DNA of 64,000 nt. Origin: Petaurus breviceps papuanus. Taxonomy: Eukaryota; Chordata; Mammalia; Diprotodontia; Petauridae. A program made the translations under genes and the position numbers. Under the pieces are notes generated by a model. The model ran no database searches and was not told the origin of the DNA. It saw only the letters and a program-made list of their open reading frames with translations. Shown one piece after another: positions 24,061 to 36,300 of the stretch. The stretch spans positions 11,210,170 to 11,274,169 of the forward strand of contig JAMXIF010001210.1 in assembly GCA_028583685.1 (NCBI GenBank), in the 5' to 3' direction. Position 1 is the first letter of the stretch, and each line of letters starts with the position of its first letter.

Positions 24061-24403
24061 ATAAGAGAGATGTGTACATCCAGAGAAAGAACTAGAAAGA
24101 ACTGAGTTTGTATCCATATTGAAGCAAACTACCTGATCTTTTTCCTTTTCTTGATTGGTTTTATTTCCTCTTTACCATTTTTCATTCTATCTGATACAAT
24201 CTGTCTTTATAACCTGACTAATGTCTAATGTGAAAGGATTTACAGATCCTATACTTGACTGTATGTCACCATGGGGGGTGGGGGGAGAGGTGGGAGGAGG
24301 ACAGAATGTGAAACTCAAGGAATTGTGGAATTGAATCTTGTAAACTAAAAGTAAACAAACAAATTAATAAAAAAAAAAGAGAAAGGGTAAAAAAGGATAT
24401 GTT

Positions 24404-25009
24404 TATTATATTATATATTATGTGATGTCAAGTATTAGTTTTATAGAGAATATAATTTATTGGGATTTAATAAATGGGCTTTAATTGTGTCAAAATGTTC
24501 TACAAAGGGTACCTTTGATTTATCAATTCAAATTCTTGGAATATATACAGTATTAGGTATTTGATGGCTACTAGAGATTTTAAAAGTTCTCATTAATACA
24601 TTTGAAAACCCTTAAATGGCAGGGGGAAGAAGTCAGGAATTAAAATAGTTATAAGTTGAAATTTACTTGTCCTGTAGATAAGACATGAAGTATGCTCTCA
24701 AGCACTGAATTGAATACACATACAAACACACATATACATTACACACACATATACATACATACATACACACACATATATAAATATATGTATATATATGTAC
24801 AGGCAAGGATTGAGCATTTAGTGAAAGAAAAGGAGGGTTAGATGGTTAAAACTTCTCTTACCCAGTCATTTTAGATAGGGTTAATTATACCACCCAAGGG
24901 TATCATGGACATTTTTCTTTTCCTTAAGGACATTCATCCTTTCTTTGCACTACTACGACTTTATAGCAACATATTAAAAAAAATACAAAATAGACAAAAT
25001 TCATCAAGA
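24404..25009. other. Non-genic sequence with CA/TA microsatellite
   Basis: No gene. A compound ACAC/ATAC/TATA tract lies at 24715-24800. Confidence 0.6.
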
Positions 25010-25400
25010 AGGGATAAAGATAGAACCAATCTGGAAAGCAGTTGGGAACTATATTAAATAACATTATTAAAAATGTTTATACTTTTTGGGTAAAGACTAC
25101 CACTACTAGTTCCATGCTCTAAAGAGATATAAGAAAGAAGAAAAAAACCTATATAAAAAAATATTTATAGTAACCTTTTCATAGTGGAAAACAACTGGAA
25201 ACTTGTGGGATGCCTATAAGATAGAAAAAATCTGAATAAATTATGACATATTAATGCAATGAAATATATTTCCAAAAGGAATTATGAAAAGCATGGTGTC
25301 AGACAAATTTGAGAAGACATGCATAAAACTCATATAGATTGAAGTGAATAAATCTAGAAAACAATTTATGTACTAACATTTTTGTAAGGAAAAACAACTA
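25010..25400 (+). mobile_element. Old L1 ORF2 3'-end fragment
   Basis: The sequence follows the order of the L1 ORF2 C-terminus seen at 23640-24060: GGAAAGCAGTTGGGAAC, then AAAAATATTTATAGTAACC, GTGGAAAACAACTGGAAAC, and GATTGAAGTGAATAAATCTAGAAAACAA. Many stops; an ancient 5'-truncated copy. Confidence 0.7.
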
Positions 25401-25824
25401 ACAAAAACTTAGAGAATCTGTTCAATCTAATGACCAATCACAATGTCAGCACTCCGGTGGTAAATTGTGTTACTGACTTCCAGACAGAGAGGTGACAAAT
25501 TCATGATGCAGAATGAGACGTGTTTTCAGACATGGCCAGTGTTGGACTTTATTTTTAACAATACATATTGGATAGAATGATTTTGTTTTCTTTCTTTCAA
25601 TTTTGGGTGGAGGAAGCTAACAAGATTACCAGAACTTAAAAAAAAAGTTGGGATAGAAAATTATTGGAGTATTTTAAAATCTACAAAAGAGAACAGAAGG
25701 AAATACAAATAGGATAGCTTTGAAAATAACAATCTTTATACAAGTGAGATTTGAAGTTTTATGTACAATTCGTTTTAGTCAATTTCATGTATGGAAATTT
25801 CCATCTTATTTGGTATTTATTATT

Positions 25825-25980
25825 ATTATTATTATTATTTTTAAAGCAATTGGGGTAAAGTAAGTTGTTCAAGGTTACAGGCCAGTTATTTTGTGGGTGT
25901 TAAGTGTCTGAGGCCAGAACCAATTCCAGGTCTCCTGACACTGGGGCCAGTGCTCTTACTCACTGTGCCACCTGGCCTCC
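25825..25980 (-). repeat. Short CORE-SINE
   Basis: Flanked by perfect 15-bp TSDs TTGGTATTTATTATT (25810-25824 and 25981-25995). On the minus strand: GGAGGCCAGGTGGCACAGTG head, GTGTCAGGAGACC, a core ending in CCCCAATTGC, and an A/AAT-rich tail (plus-strand ATT repeats at 25821-25843). Same subfamily as the units of the array at 55516. Confidence 0.88.
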
Positions 25981-25999
25981 TTGGTATTTATTATTTAAA

Positions 26000-26560
26000 A
26001 ATAAGGATATGATTTTTCTCCTGTCTAAAAGATTCACATGCTTAGGTCAAGCTGTTAGTGTTTGCACATATATTTAATCATATTCAAAAGATTTTTATTT
26101 AAATATAGACCCTACAAAAAACAACAACAACAAAAAAGATGAATGACTTGAAAATGAAGGCAATTAATTCTAAGTCAACACAAAGAAAGAGGAAAATCTG
26201 GAAGGAAAGTTGAATGATATCATTCAATCAAAATCTATTTTATATAGGGATTCAACTTGGCAATCTCTGTAAGAATTCATGTGACTTTTTCTTAGAGATA
26301 AGGCTAAGGAGTTTTCTACATGTCTGATTCAGGAAAGGAGAGCTCAGAGGGAGAAATCATTCCTGTAATTTCAATTTTATAAATGTCATAACAAAGATGA
26401 GAGTGGCATTTGGTGAATGATGCCTAATGACCAGTAGAACCCTAAGCATGTTGAAATTGTAATTTTCACTAAGTCAATACACTCATCTGATCAACTACTT
26501 CACAGTCTGATATTACTTCCTGCTTGTTCATCACAGACTTTTTCATCACAAACTAATTTC
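26000..26560. other. Non-genic sequence
   Basis: No gene or clear repeat seen between the SINE and the LTR. Confidence 0.45.
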
Positions 26561-27830
26561 TGTGCCAGGAGGCATCAAGCTTTCTTCCCATTTGTAAGCA
26601 TTCTGATGAAATATTGTAAAGCCAAGTAAGTACAGCTTTTCAGAAGAATGATGCTGTGAACAGCTTTTAAAGTTTTGATTACACAGTATAATGAACACTC
26701 TATTTATTCCATAACAAATTAAAGAAAAACATTCACAATTAATCAAAGTACAGCATTCACAATGTTACAACTTATCACAGAAAATCAAAATACAGCATTT
26801 GCAACAACTTATCACAGAAAATGGCCACATAGTTTTCACCACAGTGGTCACAAAGTTTTAAACAAAGAACAATCATTTAGTAACTCAATCATTCAGTCAT
26901 CCTTAAGGAAGTTTGCCTCCTCAAGGAACACAAAGTACAATAGTAAAAGTTTTCCATTTACGGGGCACACTAAGTTAACTCAATCAGTCACTTATTTAGT
27001 CTTCAATCATTAAGTATAATCATTTAGTCAATCAATCATTCAGTCAACTCAATCATTCACTATTCAATCATCAGAAAATAAACAGACCCTCCACCTCTAA
27101 GTACTAGTAAATTACAATTTCTCAGTCAGTACACAGTATCCAAATAAAGTCTTCTTTCAGCTTGACTTGGTGTGGTCTCTCAGACTCCTTGGATCCCCTT
27201 CCATGGTGCCAGATCCTACTTAGATTCACCAAACTGTCACCTGGGTTCAAAGGCAGACAGCTCCCAGGTCCTTGTCCAGCTCTCCATGCAGGTCCTGCTC
27301 CACACTGAAGTTCACAGTGTCCAGTCCACCTTAAATCCTTCATAGTCTCTGCTCCCAGAAAGTCAAGGCTTAATAAAGCCACAAACAGGTTCATTCAAAG
27401 TACCAGCATCACAGTCATGCTTTCTCAGTCTTCAGCAGCTCTGGCTAGCCCTTGGACTCAGCAGAAGTTTCAGCTGGTTCCTAGAATCAAAATCATTTCA
27501 TCCAGGTTTTCAAAATCAAAATAATTCTCTCCAGCCTGGATGGGTCTTTCCTCTTCAGCCCCTTAGCTTGTCTTCAGCCTCCCCAGTAGCAACAGCTTCT
27601 GCCTCCACAGAGCTTGCTCCAAGAACATTTGTCTTTCCTAGCCAGGGTATTTCTTCACTTACAGACAGCATTAGCTTCCTGTTTCAGCCAATCCATTCCT
27701 GTTACATCAGGAACAGGGATTCATACTTTCTTTTTCTTTAACAGAGTCTTGATTAATTACTAAGTGCTAAGTACCTGTTACTTTTGCCAATACAAAGGGA
27801 TCTTCAAATTCAAATTGCATTACAATTACA
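26561..27830 (-). mobile_element. Solo LTR related to the FTH1-splitting LTR
   Basis: Read on the minus strand it starts TGTAATTGTAATGCAATT at 27830, then has AAGATCCCTTTGTATTGGC, matching AAGATTCCCCTGTATTGGC of the LTR at 6690. A shared block near 27400-27430 (GACTGAGAAAGCATGACTG, GATGCTGGTACTTTG) matches GACTGAGGAGACATGGCTG/TTGCTGGTACTTTG at about 6983-7010. The minus-strand AATAAA near 26705 sits in a matching context. Length is about 1.27 kb. A patch of repeated AATCATTCAGTCA-like units lies at 26870-27070, with a short tandem duplication at 26745-26822. The left end is approximate and no TSD was resolved. No internal region: a fossil LTR, apparently older or more diverged than its relative. 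Confidence 0.7.
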
Positions 27831-27904
27831 ATTATTTGCCATGTAATTCCTGATGTACTTAGGGAAGGTGAACTTATCTGAAGGAATGAGAAGATTTTTT
27901 CCCA

Positions 27905-30900
27905 CTTAATCATATTTTATTTTTTCAGATTGCATGTAACGATAGTTTTCAACATTCATTTTTATAAGTTTTTAAGTTTCAAATTTTTCCCTCCCTCCCC
28001 CTAATACAGTAAGAAATCTATAGAGGTTATACATGTATAATCATGTTAAACATATTTATAATTAGTCATGTTGTGAAAGAAGAATCAGAACAAAAGGAAA
28101 AAGAAAAAAATGAATAACAACAAAAAATGAAACTAGTATACTTCAATATGCATTCAGATTCCATAGTCCTTTCTCTGGATACAGATAACATTTTTTATCA
28201 TGGGTCTTTTGGAATTGTCTTCAATCATTATATGGATGAGAAGAGCTAAGTCTATCATAGTCGACCATCACACAATGTTGCTGTTACTGTGTACAGTTTT
28301 TCCTGGTTCTGCTCAATTCACTCAGCATCAGTTCTTGGAAGTCTTTCAAGGTTTTTTTTTTTTTCTCAAGTCTGTCTACTCATCATTTCCTTCTGTCTTT
28401 TTTAATTAAATGCTTTATTAACTTCTAGTTTACATCATTCATTTCTGCAAGATTATGAGTTAGAAATTTTCTCCCCATTTTCCCCCTACCCACCAACCCA
28501 AAATAGCAATCCCACTAGATGTCCCCTCCTCCAATCTGCTCTCTCCCATATTTTCTCCCATAACCCCTCCAACTTTCTAGTAGGGCATGGTGGATCTCTA
28601 TGCCTCAGAGCTTGTATATCTTATTTCCCAGTTACATGTAAAAATATTTAAAATAGTACATATATATTAAACATTTGATTATAAAACTTTGAATTCCAGA
28701 TTAATTCCCTTCCTCCCTTGTCACCCACTCTTACTGGGGAGATAAGCAATTCAGTATAGTTTGTACATGAGTAGCTAAGCAAAAAATTTCTGTCGTGGAT
28801 ATGTTATGAAAGACTGACTATATTTCCCTCCCTCCTATCCCACCTCTCACTTGTTCTATTCTCTACTTTGATCCTGTACCTTTTCAAAATCATGTGCTTC
28901 TAAATTCCCTCCCCCCCAGCCTGCCCTCCCTTCTATCAGCCTCCCTTCTCATCCCCTTCCCCCTACTCTCCTGTAATGTGAAATACTCTCTTTAGTGTAT
29001 ATGTCATTCCCTTCCTAAGCCAAATTCAATTAGAATAAAGTTTATCCATTCCCTTTTGCCTTCCTGTTCTTCCCCTTCATTGTAACTATTTTCCTTTGCC
29101 TCTTCTATATTAGATAGTTTACCCCGTTCTGTCTCTCCCCATCTCTTCTCATTATATTCCTCTCTCACCTCTTAATTTTACCTTTTACATATCATCCCTT
29201 CCTATTAAATTGGCCCTGTGCCTTCTATCTATGTATACCTGTAAACACATATACACACATTCACATATGTATTCATATACACATACTCATATTTGTATTC
29301 CTACACCCATATACCCTCCTATATAGACATATATATTTATGTGTGTATGTGTGTGTGTGTATACACACACACGCACACACACACATTTATATTCCCTTCA
29401 ACTATTCTCAGACTGAGAAAAGTTTCTTAAGTTACAATTATCATTTTTCCATGTAGGGATGTAAATAATTCAACTTTGTTAAGTTCCTTATGATTGGTTT
29501 TCCCTGTCTACCTTCTCATGGTTCTCTTGCTTCTTGTATCTGAATGTCAAATTTGCTAATCAACTCTGTTTTTTTCATCAAGAATGCTTGGAAGTCCTCT
29601 ATTCCACTGAATGACCATATTTTTCCCTGAAACATGATACTCAGTTTTGCTGGGTAGGTGATTCTTGGTTTTAAATCCCAGCTCCTTTGACCTCTGGAAT
29701 ATCATATTCTAAGCCCTTCAATCCCTCAGTGTAGAAGTTGCCAGATCCTGGGTTATTCTGATTGTGTTTCCACAATATTCAAATTGTTTCTTCCTGGCTG
29801 CTTGTAATATTTTCTCCTTGATCTGGGAATTCCAGAACCTGGCTATAATATTCCTAGGAGTGTTCTTTTTGGAATCTTTTTCAGGAGGTGATAGGTGGAT
29901 TCTTTCAGCCTTCATTTTGCCTTCTGGTTCTAAAACATCAGGGCAGTTTTCCTTGAGAATTCCTTGGAGGATGATTTCCAGGTTCTTTTTTTGATCATGG
30001 CTTTCAGGTAGTCCAGTAATTTTTGAATTATCTCTCCTGGATCTATTTTCCAGGTCAGTGGTTTTCCCAATGAGATATTTCACATTGCCTTCTATTTTTA
30101 AAATTTGTTTGGATATCTTTAATAGTATCTTGATTTTTCACAAAGTCACTAATTTCCATTTGCTACAATCTAATTCTGAAGGAATGATTCTCTTCAGTGA
30201 GCTTTTGAGATTCTTTTTCCATCTGGCAAATTTGGCTTTTTAAGGCATTCTTCTCCTCATTGCCTTTTGAGCCTCTTTTGCCATCTGAGTTAGTCTATTT
30301 TTAAGGTGTTATTTTCTTCAGTCAGGTTGTTGACTCTCATTTCATAATTTTCTTGCATGTTTCTCATTTCTCTTTCCAATTTTTCCTCCACTTCTCTTAT
30401 TTGGTTTTCAAAATCCTTCTTAAGGTCTCTATGGCCTGTAACCAGCTTGTATTTTTCTTGGAAGCTTTTGGTGCTGGAGTTCTAACTTCACTGTCTTCCT
30501 CCTGTTCCATGCTTTGATCCTTTTTGTGCCTAAAATTGGAGTGTAAAATTGGGTTGCTCTGCTTACTTTGCTTCCCTTGTTTGCTCATGTTGCCACCCAA
30601 TTACTTGACTTTTGTGCTTTTTGCTACAGTAGGCTCTGCTACCAGACAGGGGAGCTTCGTCCCAAACACTGGGTTTTTTTTCAGCTGCTACAGGTATTAG
30701 TTGGGTGCCCTCTCTGGAGCCTCCACACACTCTGGCAAGCTGGTCACACACCCCAGAACCCCCACCCTAGACAGCCATCCAGATCCAAGTAGGTTAAAGC
30801 AAGAACTCTTACCCTTCAGACTGGTTTCTTGGTCCCCCTACATTCTGCAGGTCCAGAGCTGAACAGCCTCAGGCCCTTCTCACCCCAGGGGCAAAGGCCT

Positions 30901-31530
30901 AATTGCACTCTGAATTCCCAGGTCCCAAAGTCCACATTGCACTGACCACTCACTTTGTCCTTAGCATCTATATGTTGATAATTCTGGAAACCACCACAGC
31001 TGCTGGTGATCTGAATTCCCTCCAGCCAGTGGCTGGTCTGGCCCACCTTGAGGCTAAAACCTTGGGCTTACATGGGGCTGGAGTTGGCTCCCAGAGCACT
31101 TTGCTGGCCACTTCCTACCAGCCTGCTGGGCTGTCCTCAGTGGAGTTTAGCTTCTCTGTGTCATTTTGTGGGTTCTGTAGCTCCAAAGTTTCTTCAGTCA
31201 TCTTTTACATGAATTGGAGGAGGTGGAAGCTGGAGCCCAGTGGAAGTCCTGTTTCCTGTTTCTACTCCACCATCTTGACCTACTCATTATTTCTTATAGC
31301 ATAATAGTATTGTGTTAAGTTCACATATTGCAACGTGCTCAGTCATTCCCCAAATGGTGGGCATCACCACAATCTTCAATTCTTTGCCATCACAAAAAGA
31401 GCTGCTATATTTTTGTACATGTGGGTCCTTTTCCCTTTTTGGTGACCTATTTGAGGTACAGATCTAGTAATGACATTGCTGTATTGAAGGTTACGCACAG
31501 TTTTATAGCCCTTTTGGCATAGGAGAAGAT
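27905..31530 (-). mobile_element. L1 3' fragment, minus strand, split by a HAL1-type element
   Basis: Two pieces of one L1. Positions 27905-28392 are the 3' UTR and end (plus-strand phrases TCTTTTGGAATTGTCTTCAA, CAATGTTGCTGTTACTGTGT, TTCCTGGTTCTGCTCAATTC). Positions 31280-31530 are the ORF2 C-terminus (plus strand TTTGCCATCACAAAAAGAGC, corresponding to the ..IFIAALF.. region). The two flanks of the insertion share CTACTCATYATTTC (28376-28389 and 31280-31293), its TSD. 5'-truncated and decayed. Confidence 0.82.
28393..31279 (-). mobile_element. HAL1-type element (half-L1, ORF1 only)
   Basis: About 2.89 kb, minus strand. The 5' end is at 31279 (GGTCAAGATGGTGGAGTAG on its own strand), followed by a GC-richer 5' UTR (30590-31279). 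ORF1 runs from ATG at 30588 down to about 29516 (MSKQGKQSKQSN...; TDLENRSRRDNSKITGLPES...; RNIIARFWNSQIKEKILQAARKKQFEYCGNTIRITQDLA). A purine-rich 1.1-kb tail follows and ends in oligo-A (plus-strand T run 28397-28402). There is no ORF2 anywhere between ORF1 and the tail, which is the definition of HAL1. ORF1 has several breaks. Inserted into an L1 with a 14-17 bp TSD. Confidence 0.85.
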
Positions 31531-32284
31531 GATTTCCACCTATTAATTTGCTTTAGGGAATTGGGAGGAATTGTGAACATAGGGGGCAGGTGAATTTAAG
31601 TTGTTCTATTTCCCTACATGTTCCTTCTTTCCCTTCCCTCCCCACAATAGACTACTATGAGATATGTTAGCAGTCTATAAGTTTTGGGCTTTTTCTATTA
31701 CTTAGTTTCAAATAATATGTTCTAAAATATTTTTGTTTTAATTTCTCCCCATCATCTTCACATTGAAGTCACTAAATTTTTTGGTTTGGAGCAACATGTA
31801 ATAGTGTTAGATTTGAAATTGAAGGACCTGATTCATATTCTCACAGGGCCACTCCATAGAAGGTACCTGAATGGTCATAAACAAGTTGTTTTATCTTCCT
31901 AGGACTCACTTTCCCCATTTGTATGCTGGTGGCATAAGACAAGATTACCATGAAGGTACCTTCCACACCTGAATCTAGGATCCCATGATCTTGTTTAGTT
32001 CTTCATAGAATTTTTATACTTGCACCTTCTGCACTAAATATTCATATTTGATAACTGAAACTATCTTTGATGTAGTTGCCTAGCCTTTACTCATCACATG
32101 ATCAATAATCTCGCCTTTCTCCCCAAAATTTCTTGTTGCCCTTGAAGGCATAATGAAATGAATATATCCATTTATATGTTTTTTTCATAGAATAACGTGG
32201 GAATTGACTTTCCATTGGCCCACAATTTCTTCATAGTTTCTGGATCTATTTATGTTGAGAATGTGGATGTTCTAAAACTCAGTC
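31531..32284. other. Non-genic sequence with a MIR-like relic
   Basis: No gene. Positions 31790-31990 (GTGTTAGATTTGAAATTGAAGG... CAGGGCCACTCC... TCACTTTCCCCATTTGTATG) resemble a diverged MIR on the plus strand. Confidence 0.45.
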
Positions 32285-32640
32285 TACCAATCAATCAATA
32301 AGAATTTATGACATATCTACCATTCATCAGGAACTGTGCCATGTTGGGGATTCAAAGGAAAGCAAAAGATAACTCCTGCCCTTGAAGAGCTTACAATTTA
32401 ATGGGAAAGATAACATGCAAATGACCACCAAACAAGCTATATGCAGGATAAATGGGAAATAATCAGCAGACCAAAGATACTAGAATTAAGAGGAAAATAA
32501 TGGGAAAGATTACCTGTAGAAAAAATGGGGGAGGGATGTTATCTAGGACTTAAAGGAAACCAGGTAATCCAGGAGGCAGAAATAAAGAGGGAGAGCATTA
32601 TAGGCTTGAGGATAAGCCAGTGAAAATATCTTGTCATTGG
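32285..32640 (-). repeat. L2-like LINE relic
   Basis: Plus-strand text AATCAATAAGAATTTATGAC, CAGGAACTGTGCCATGTTGG, CCTGCCCTTGAAGAGCTTAC and GGGAGAGCATTATAGGCTTG follows the order of the reverse complement of an L2 3' end. Ancient and diverged. Confidence 0.6.
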
Positions 32641-32689
32641 CTCCCTGTGCTCCATTTTCCATCATTGCTCTCATGGAACTGAGGGTCAC

Positions 32690-32920
32690 ATATTGTACTG
32701 GATAGAATGCTAGACCTGCTGACCTGAATTTAAACCCTGCTTTAGATAGTCAATAGTTATGTTATAATGGGTGCATCACTTACCTGAGCATAGCTTCAGT
32801 TTTCTCATCTATAAAATGGGTAAAATAGTATTTATACCACAATCTTTGCAAGATTGTTGTGAAAGTTCTTTGCAAACCTTAAAGTGATACACATGTGAGT
32901 AATTATTATTTGGTATTTTT
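32690..32920 (+). repeat. MIR-like SINE relic
   Basis: TGTACTGGATAGAATGCTAG, TGACCTGAATTTAAACCCTG, CACTTACCTGAGCATAGC, CAGTTTTCTCATCTATAAAATGGG and TTGTTGTGAAAGTTCTTTGC follow MIR order. Confidence 0.65.
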
Positions 32921-33904
32921 ATGGGTATCTACAGCCAATGAATTCACCACCTGGTTGGTTGACAACTTTCTCTTCATAATCCTCTCTACACATAACTGGA
33001 TTGGTTTGTTACTGAAATGATAATGATGATGATAGCGAATTAGTTATTTTAATCCCAATCTAAAACAAGAGGAGCCAATTAAATTATTGTGGCTGTTGTT
33101 TTACATTTTAAACTTTCACTGTGTTGTCATTTGTTTTCTTCCTATTCAGTTTTACTAAGGCATCAAAACATAGAATATGGATTTGGGTTATGTTATTTAC
33201 CAAAGCTAATTTATATCCATATTTTCAAATCATTGGGAAATGAATCATCTCCAAATCAATGGGATGATCATAGATATTTTCATCATGCTTACGTAGTTAG
33301 GCAAAATTCATTATCTGAAACAACAGCTAAATTGTCTTTTTTAAAAAAGGAAACAACAAGCTTATGCATTCTGGCTTTATTTTAATGAAGTTTAAATATT
33401 TAAGCAAAATATTGATGTTTAAATTTTAACTAGTTTACTTATACACATAAAATATTTTCTTAAAATAAAAATTAAATAGACTTTCAGTCAAGCTGACATG
33501 AGGAAAATAAACTGAATGTATAATAGATAGCCTGATGGGAACTACTCATGCAGTAAACTTTCTATAAGGTTTAAATGTGTACATTTTCTAAAATATATTA
33601 TAATCAGATGTCATAGTGCTTGGTCCATAACAATACCCTTGATTTTTAAAAATTTATAATATTGAGATGATTATTTTGTAGGGAACATTCAAAATAACTC
33701 TTAAAGCAATAATCCAATTAGTTTTTATGTATGTTATTACCCTGTTACCTGATCATGACAATAATGATCCTGTGAAGATACGCAGAAATGTTGTAGTAGT
33801 TTTTTTGGCCACCATATCTTGAAGTTGTCTAACATTGCTTTTTCAATTTAATAAAATCCCCAGATCTTTTTCAAGTAGCTTTTATCATAGATGATGGAGT
33901 AGTA
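32921..33904. other. AT-rich non-genic sequence
   Basis: No gene or recognisable repeat. The open frame 33089-33385 has no domain I know. Confidence 0.5.
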
Positions 33905-34345
33905 GATGTAGAGAAAGATACTTAACAGCTAAGTGACTTTGGGTAGTCATTTAGCTTCTCTTAGTCTCAGTTTCCTTATCTGTAAAGTTGGGATAATAAG
34001 AACCCCTACTTTACTAAATTGTTGTGAGAATAACACAAGATAACATAAATGTGTAAAGTACTTTGCAAACCCTAAGACAATTGACATTTATCACTATTAA
34101 ATTTTATCTTGTTCAATTCATCCCAATATTTGAAGGATCGTAACAATTACTGATTTAGAATGAGACAGCATATTCGAGGCCCTACAGACCCAGAACCTCA
34201 TTTTACATGTAAGGAACTTGAGGCTTACAGAGGATCTGGGCTTTGTCTAAGAACACAAAGAAGGGTGGGAAAGCTTGGATTTGAATGAAAGGCCTATGGC
34301 TCTAAAAACAACATTCTTTCCAATATGTCATACTACTTCCCTAGA
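33905..34345. repeat. Pair of MIR-like relics
   Basis: Positions 33905-34095 are plus strand (AAGTGACTTTGGGTAGTCATT, CAGTTTCCTTATCTGTAAAG, TTGTTGTGAGAATAACAC, AGTACTTTGCAAACC). Positions 34185-34345 are minus strand (CCTCATTTTACATGTAAGGAA, AAGAACACAAAGAAGG, TTGGATTTGAATGAAAGG). Confidence 0.6.
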
Positions 34346-36110
34346 TTTATTATTATTTTTAATCCTGTATTCATCATATAGCATTAACTATTTCCTAACT
34401 TTGAGTCACCTGAAAATTTGATAAGCATGAAATCTATATAAATCAAATTGTTGACAGAAATGTTAAGTCACAGAGGACCAACAGTGGATCCCTGAGGCAT
34501 TCTATGGGAAGTCTTCAAATTGACAGTGGGCCATTATTTTCTATGTGTATTGATTTAACCAATTTTGATTCTATCTCATTATACTCTCTTATCCCCCACA
34601 TCTCTTTATCTTTTGTACATTCAAAAAGAGGGGACTAAAAATTTTCAGAAACCTCAACAGTTCGTCCATGTGGCCACTCATTATTTCATGGAGAAATATG
34701 GTGGACAATGGAAACAACAACTTGGAGTGTAATTTGATCTGAAAACATTATTGAGGAAGAAAATGAATAGAAAAAAAATATAGTATAAGCAGTTTAGAAA
34801 AAGAATGAGTTATATAAAGAAGCTGGTGTAAAAACCCAACCATGACATGGAATGGATCCCCCATTGTTTCTATGGTGATCAGTTTACACATGATAGGCCA
34901 AACCAACACAAATGAATTTTACCACCCCAGTACTTAATGTTCTATGTGAAGAAATCTCATTTGGACCTTAGAAGATGATGTCAGGAAGAGGGGCAGAAAG
35001 TGATCATAGACATAAATGAGAACACTTTGTAATAGACAACACTTTAAAAGATAAGGACTGATGTCTTAAGGGTAAAGTTTTTGAAAATTATATAGAGTAT
35101 ATTTTTACTCAAAAAGGTGACTGAGAAAACACCAGCAATTACTGGCATATTCCTACTTTTTCAAATGTATAAAAAACTTTTTGAGAATGATGGATGTTCT
35201 TCTTGAAAGTTTCACTGGGGGAAAAATGTAAGAAGGCAACAGAAAGAATTTCACAAAAGGTTTTCTTCATAAGATCACATTATCAGTATCACACAACTGA
35301 CAAAAATGTACAGGGACAAAACCCCCAAATTGCAACTAACCCAAATAGTAGAGGAAGAGTCTATAGTGGTTGTAAAATGATTGTAAGAAACCTGTAATAT
35401 GTAAGCTCCTTGAGGCAGTCTGTTTTACCTTTGTCTTAGTATCCTGAGTGTCTAACATAATACCTGCTTAATAAATGTTTGATGGCTGACTAATTGATTG
35501 CAGTATACTACTTCCGTTCCCCAAATGGCATACTGCTATAAAGAGAATATGATTGGAAAAGGAGAGTAACAATGAATGGACAGATGGATAGAAGGACAGA
35601 TGAAAAACATGCATTACACATTAGCTATACTAAGTACTGTATTCAATGATGTGAATATAAGAAGAAAGGGAGAAAAGCTCTGTCCTCAAGGATCTCACAT
35701 TCTAATAGATGAAATAACTCATGTAGGGGATTGCTGTTGACCCGGGAAGGGTGTTTGGGTTGCAGTGGTCCTAGAGGTGGCGAGTGGAAACAAAAGGAGG
35801 ACCAAGTGACATGATCTTTTTAGAGGCAAAGGTAGCATGGATTTGATTTCAGTTTTCAGAGGGAAAAGTGAAACAAATGGATAGTCTATTATGATCTAAA
35901 GGATATATATTTTTTTAAAGAATCAGAGCAAGGTTTCTGGTATGTTGGGGAGAAGATTAAATTCCTTTCTAGCTCTGAAATTCTATGGAACTCTACTGAA
36001 TTAAAGGAAATAATGAGGAAGCATTATTTTAAAAAAAATTACCTCATAAGGTAGCAAATGAGAAATGTTCTATAGAAACTGATTTAGACTTGTTTCAAAG
36101 AAAGCACCCC
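34346..36110. other. Non-genic sequence with possible L3/L2 relics
   Basis: No gene. Positions 34390-34600 (CACCTGAAAATTTGATAAGC, AGAGGACCAACAGTGGATCC, TTGATTTAACCAATTTTGATTC) look like L3/CR1-type text. Positions 35630-35715 (TACTAAGTACTGTATTCAATG, CTCAAGGATCTCACATTC) look L2-like. Boundaries cannot be fixed. Confidence 0.4.
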
Positions 36111-36114
36111 ATAA

Positions 36115-36300
36115 TAAGTAAAGCTATCTAGAAGTGGGTTGGTCTGCCACCAGAAGTGATGACTTCCTCATGTTTAGGGGTCTTGAAGTGGGGCTGGATG
36201 ACAACTCAAGTATTTTAGAAATTAAGTCTTTTTTTATATGGATTGCACTAGGTATTTGCTAGGTCCTTTCTAACTCTAAATTCTGTGATCCCATGAAAAC
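36115..36300 (+). repeat. L3/CR1-like 3' end relic
   Basis: GGGGTCTTGAAGTGGGGCTG, GATGACAACTCAAG, GGATTGCACTAGGTATTTGC and CTAGGTCCTTTCTAACTCTAA followed by ATTCTGTGATCC match the style of an L3/CR1 3' terminus. A similar 3' end occurs at 51300-51440. Confidence 0.55.

Larger units (their letters stand above)
18209..24388 (+). mobile_element. Full-length L1 LINE with 15-bp TSD
   Basis: The element is about 6.18 kb, flanked by identical AAAAAAGGATATGTT copies (18194-18208 and 24389-24403). Order: about 400-bp 5' UTR (GGCAGGGACAGG start), ORF1 (18606-19571), a purine-rich inter-ORF spacer of about 640 bp with G-runs (19572-20209), ORF2 (20210 to about 24060), then a 3' UTR with a G-rich tract (about 24270-24300) and an A-rich tail (24368-24388). 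Both ORFs are recognisable end to end but carry a modest number of stops and frameshifts, so this is a retired copy. A perfect TSD and complete ends imply fairly recent insertion compared with the L1 relics at 3705 and 25010. Confidence 0.92.

Noticed and set aside
30903-31304. 133-codon open frame
   Set aside because: Antisense reading of the HAL1 5' UTR; similar frames recur in the same place in other copies (40910-41260, 60305-60544) because the repeat is shared.
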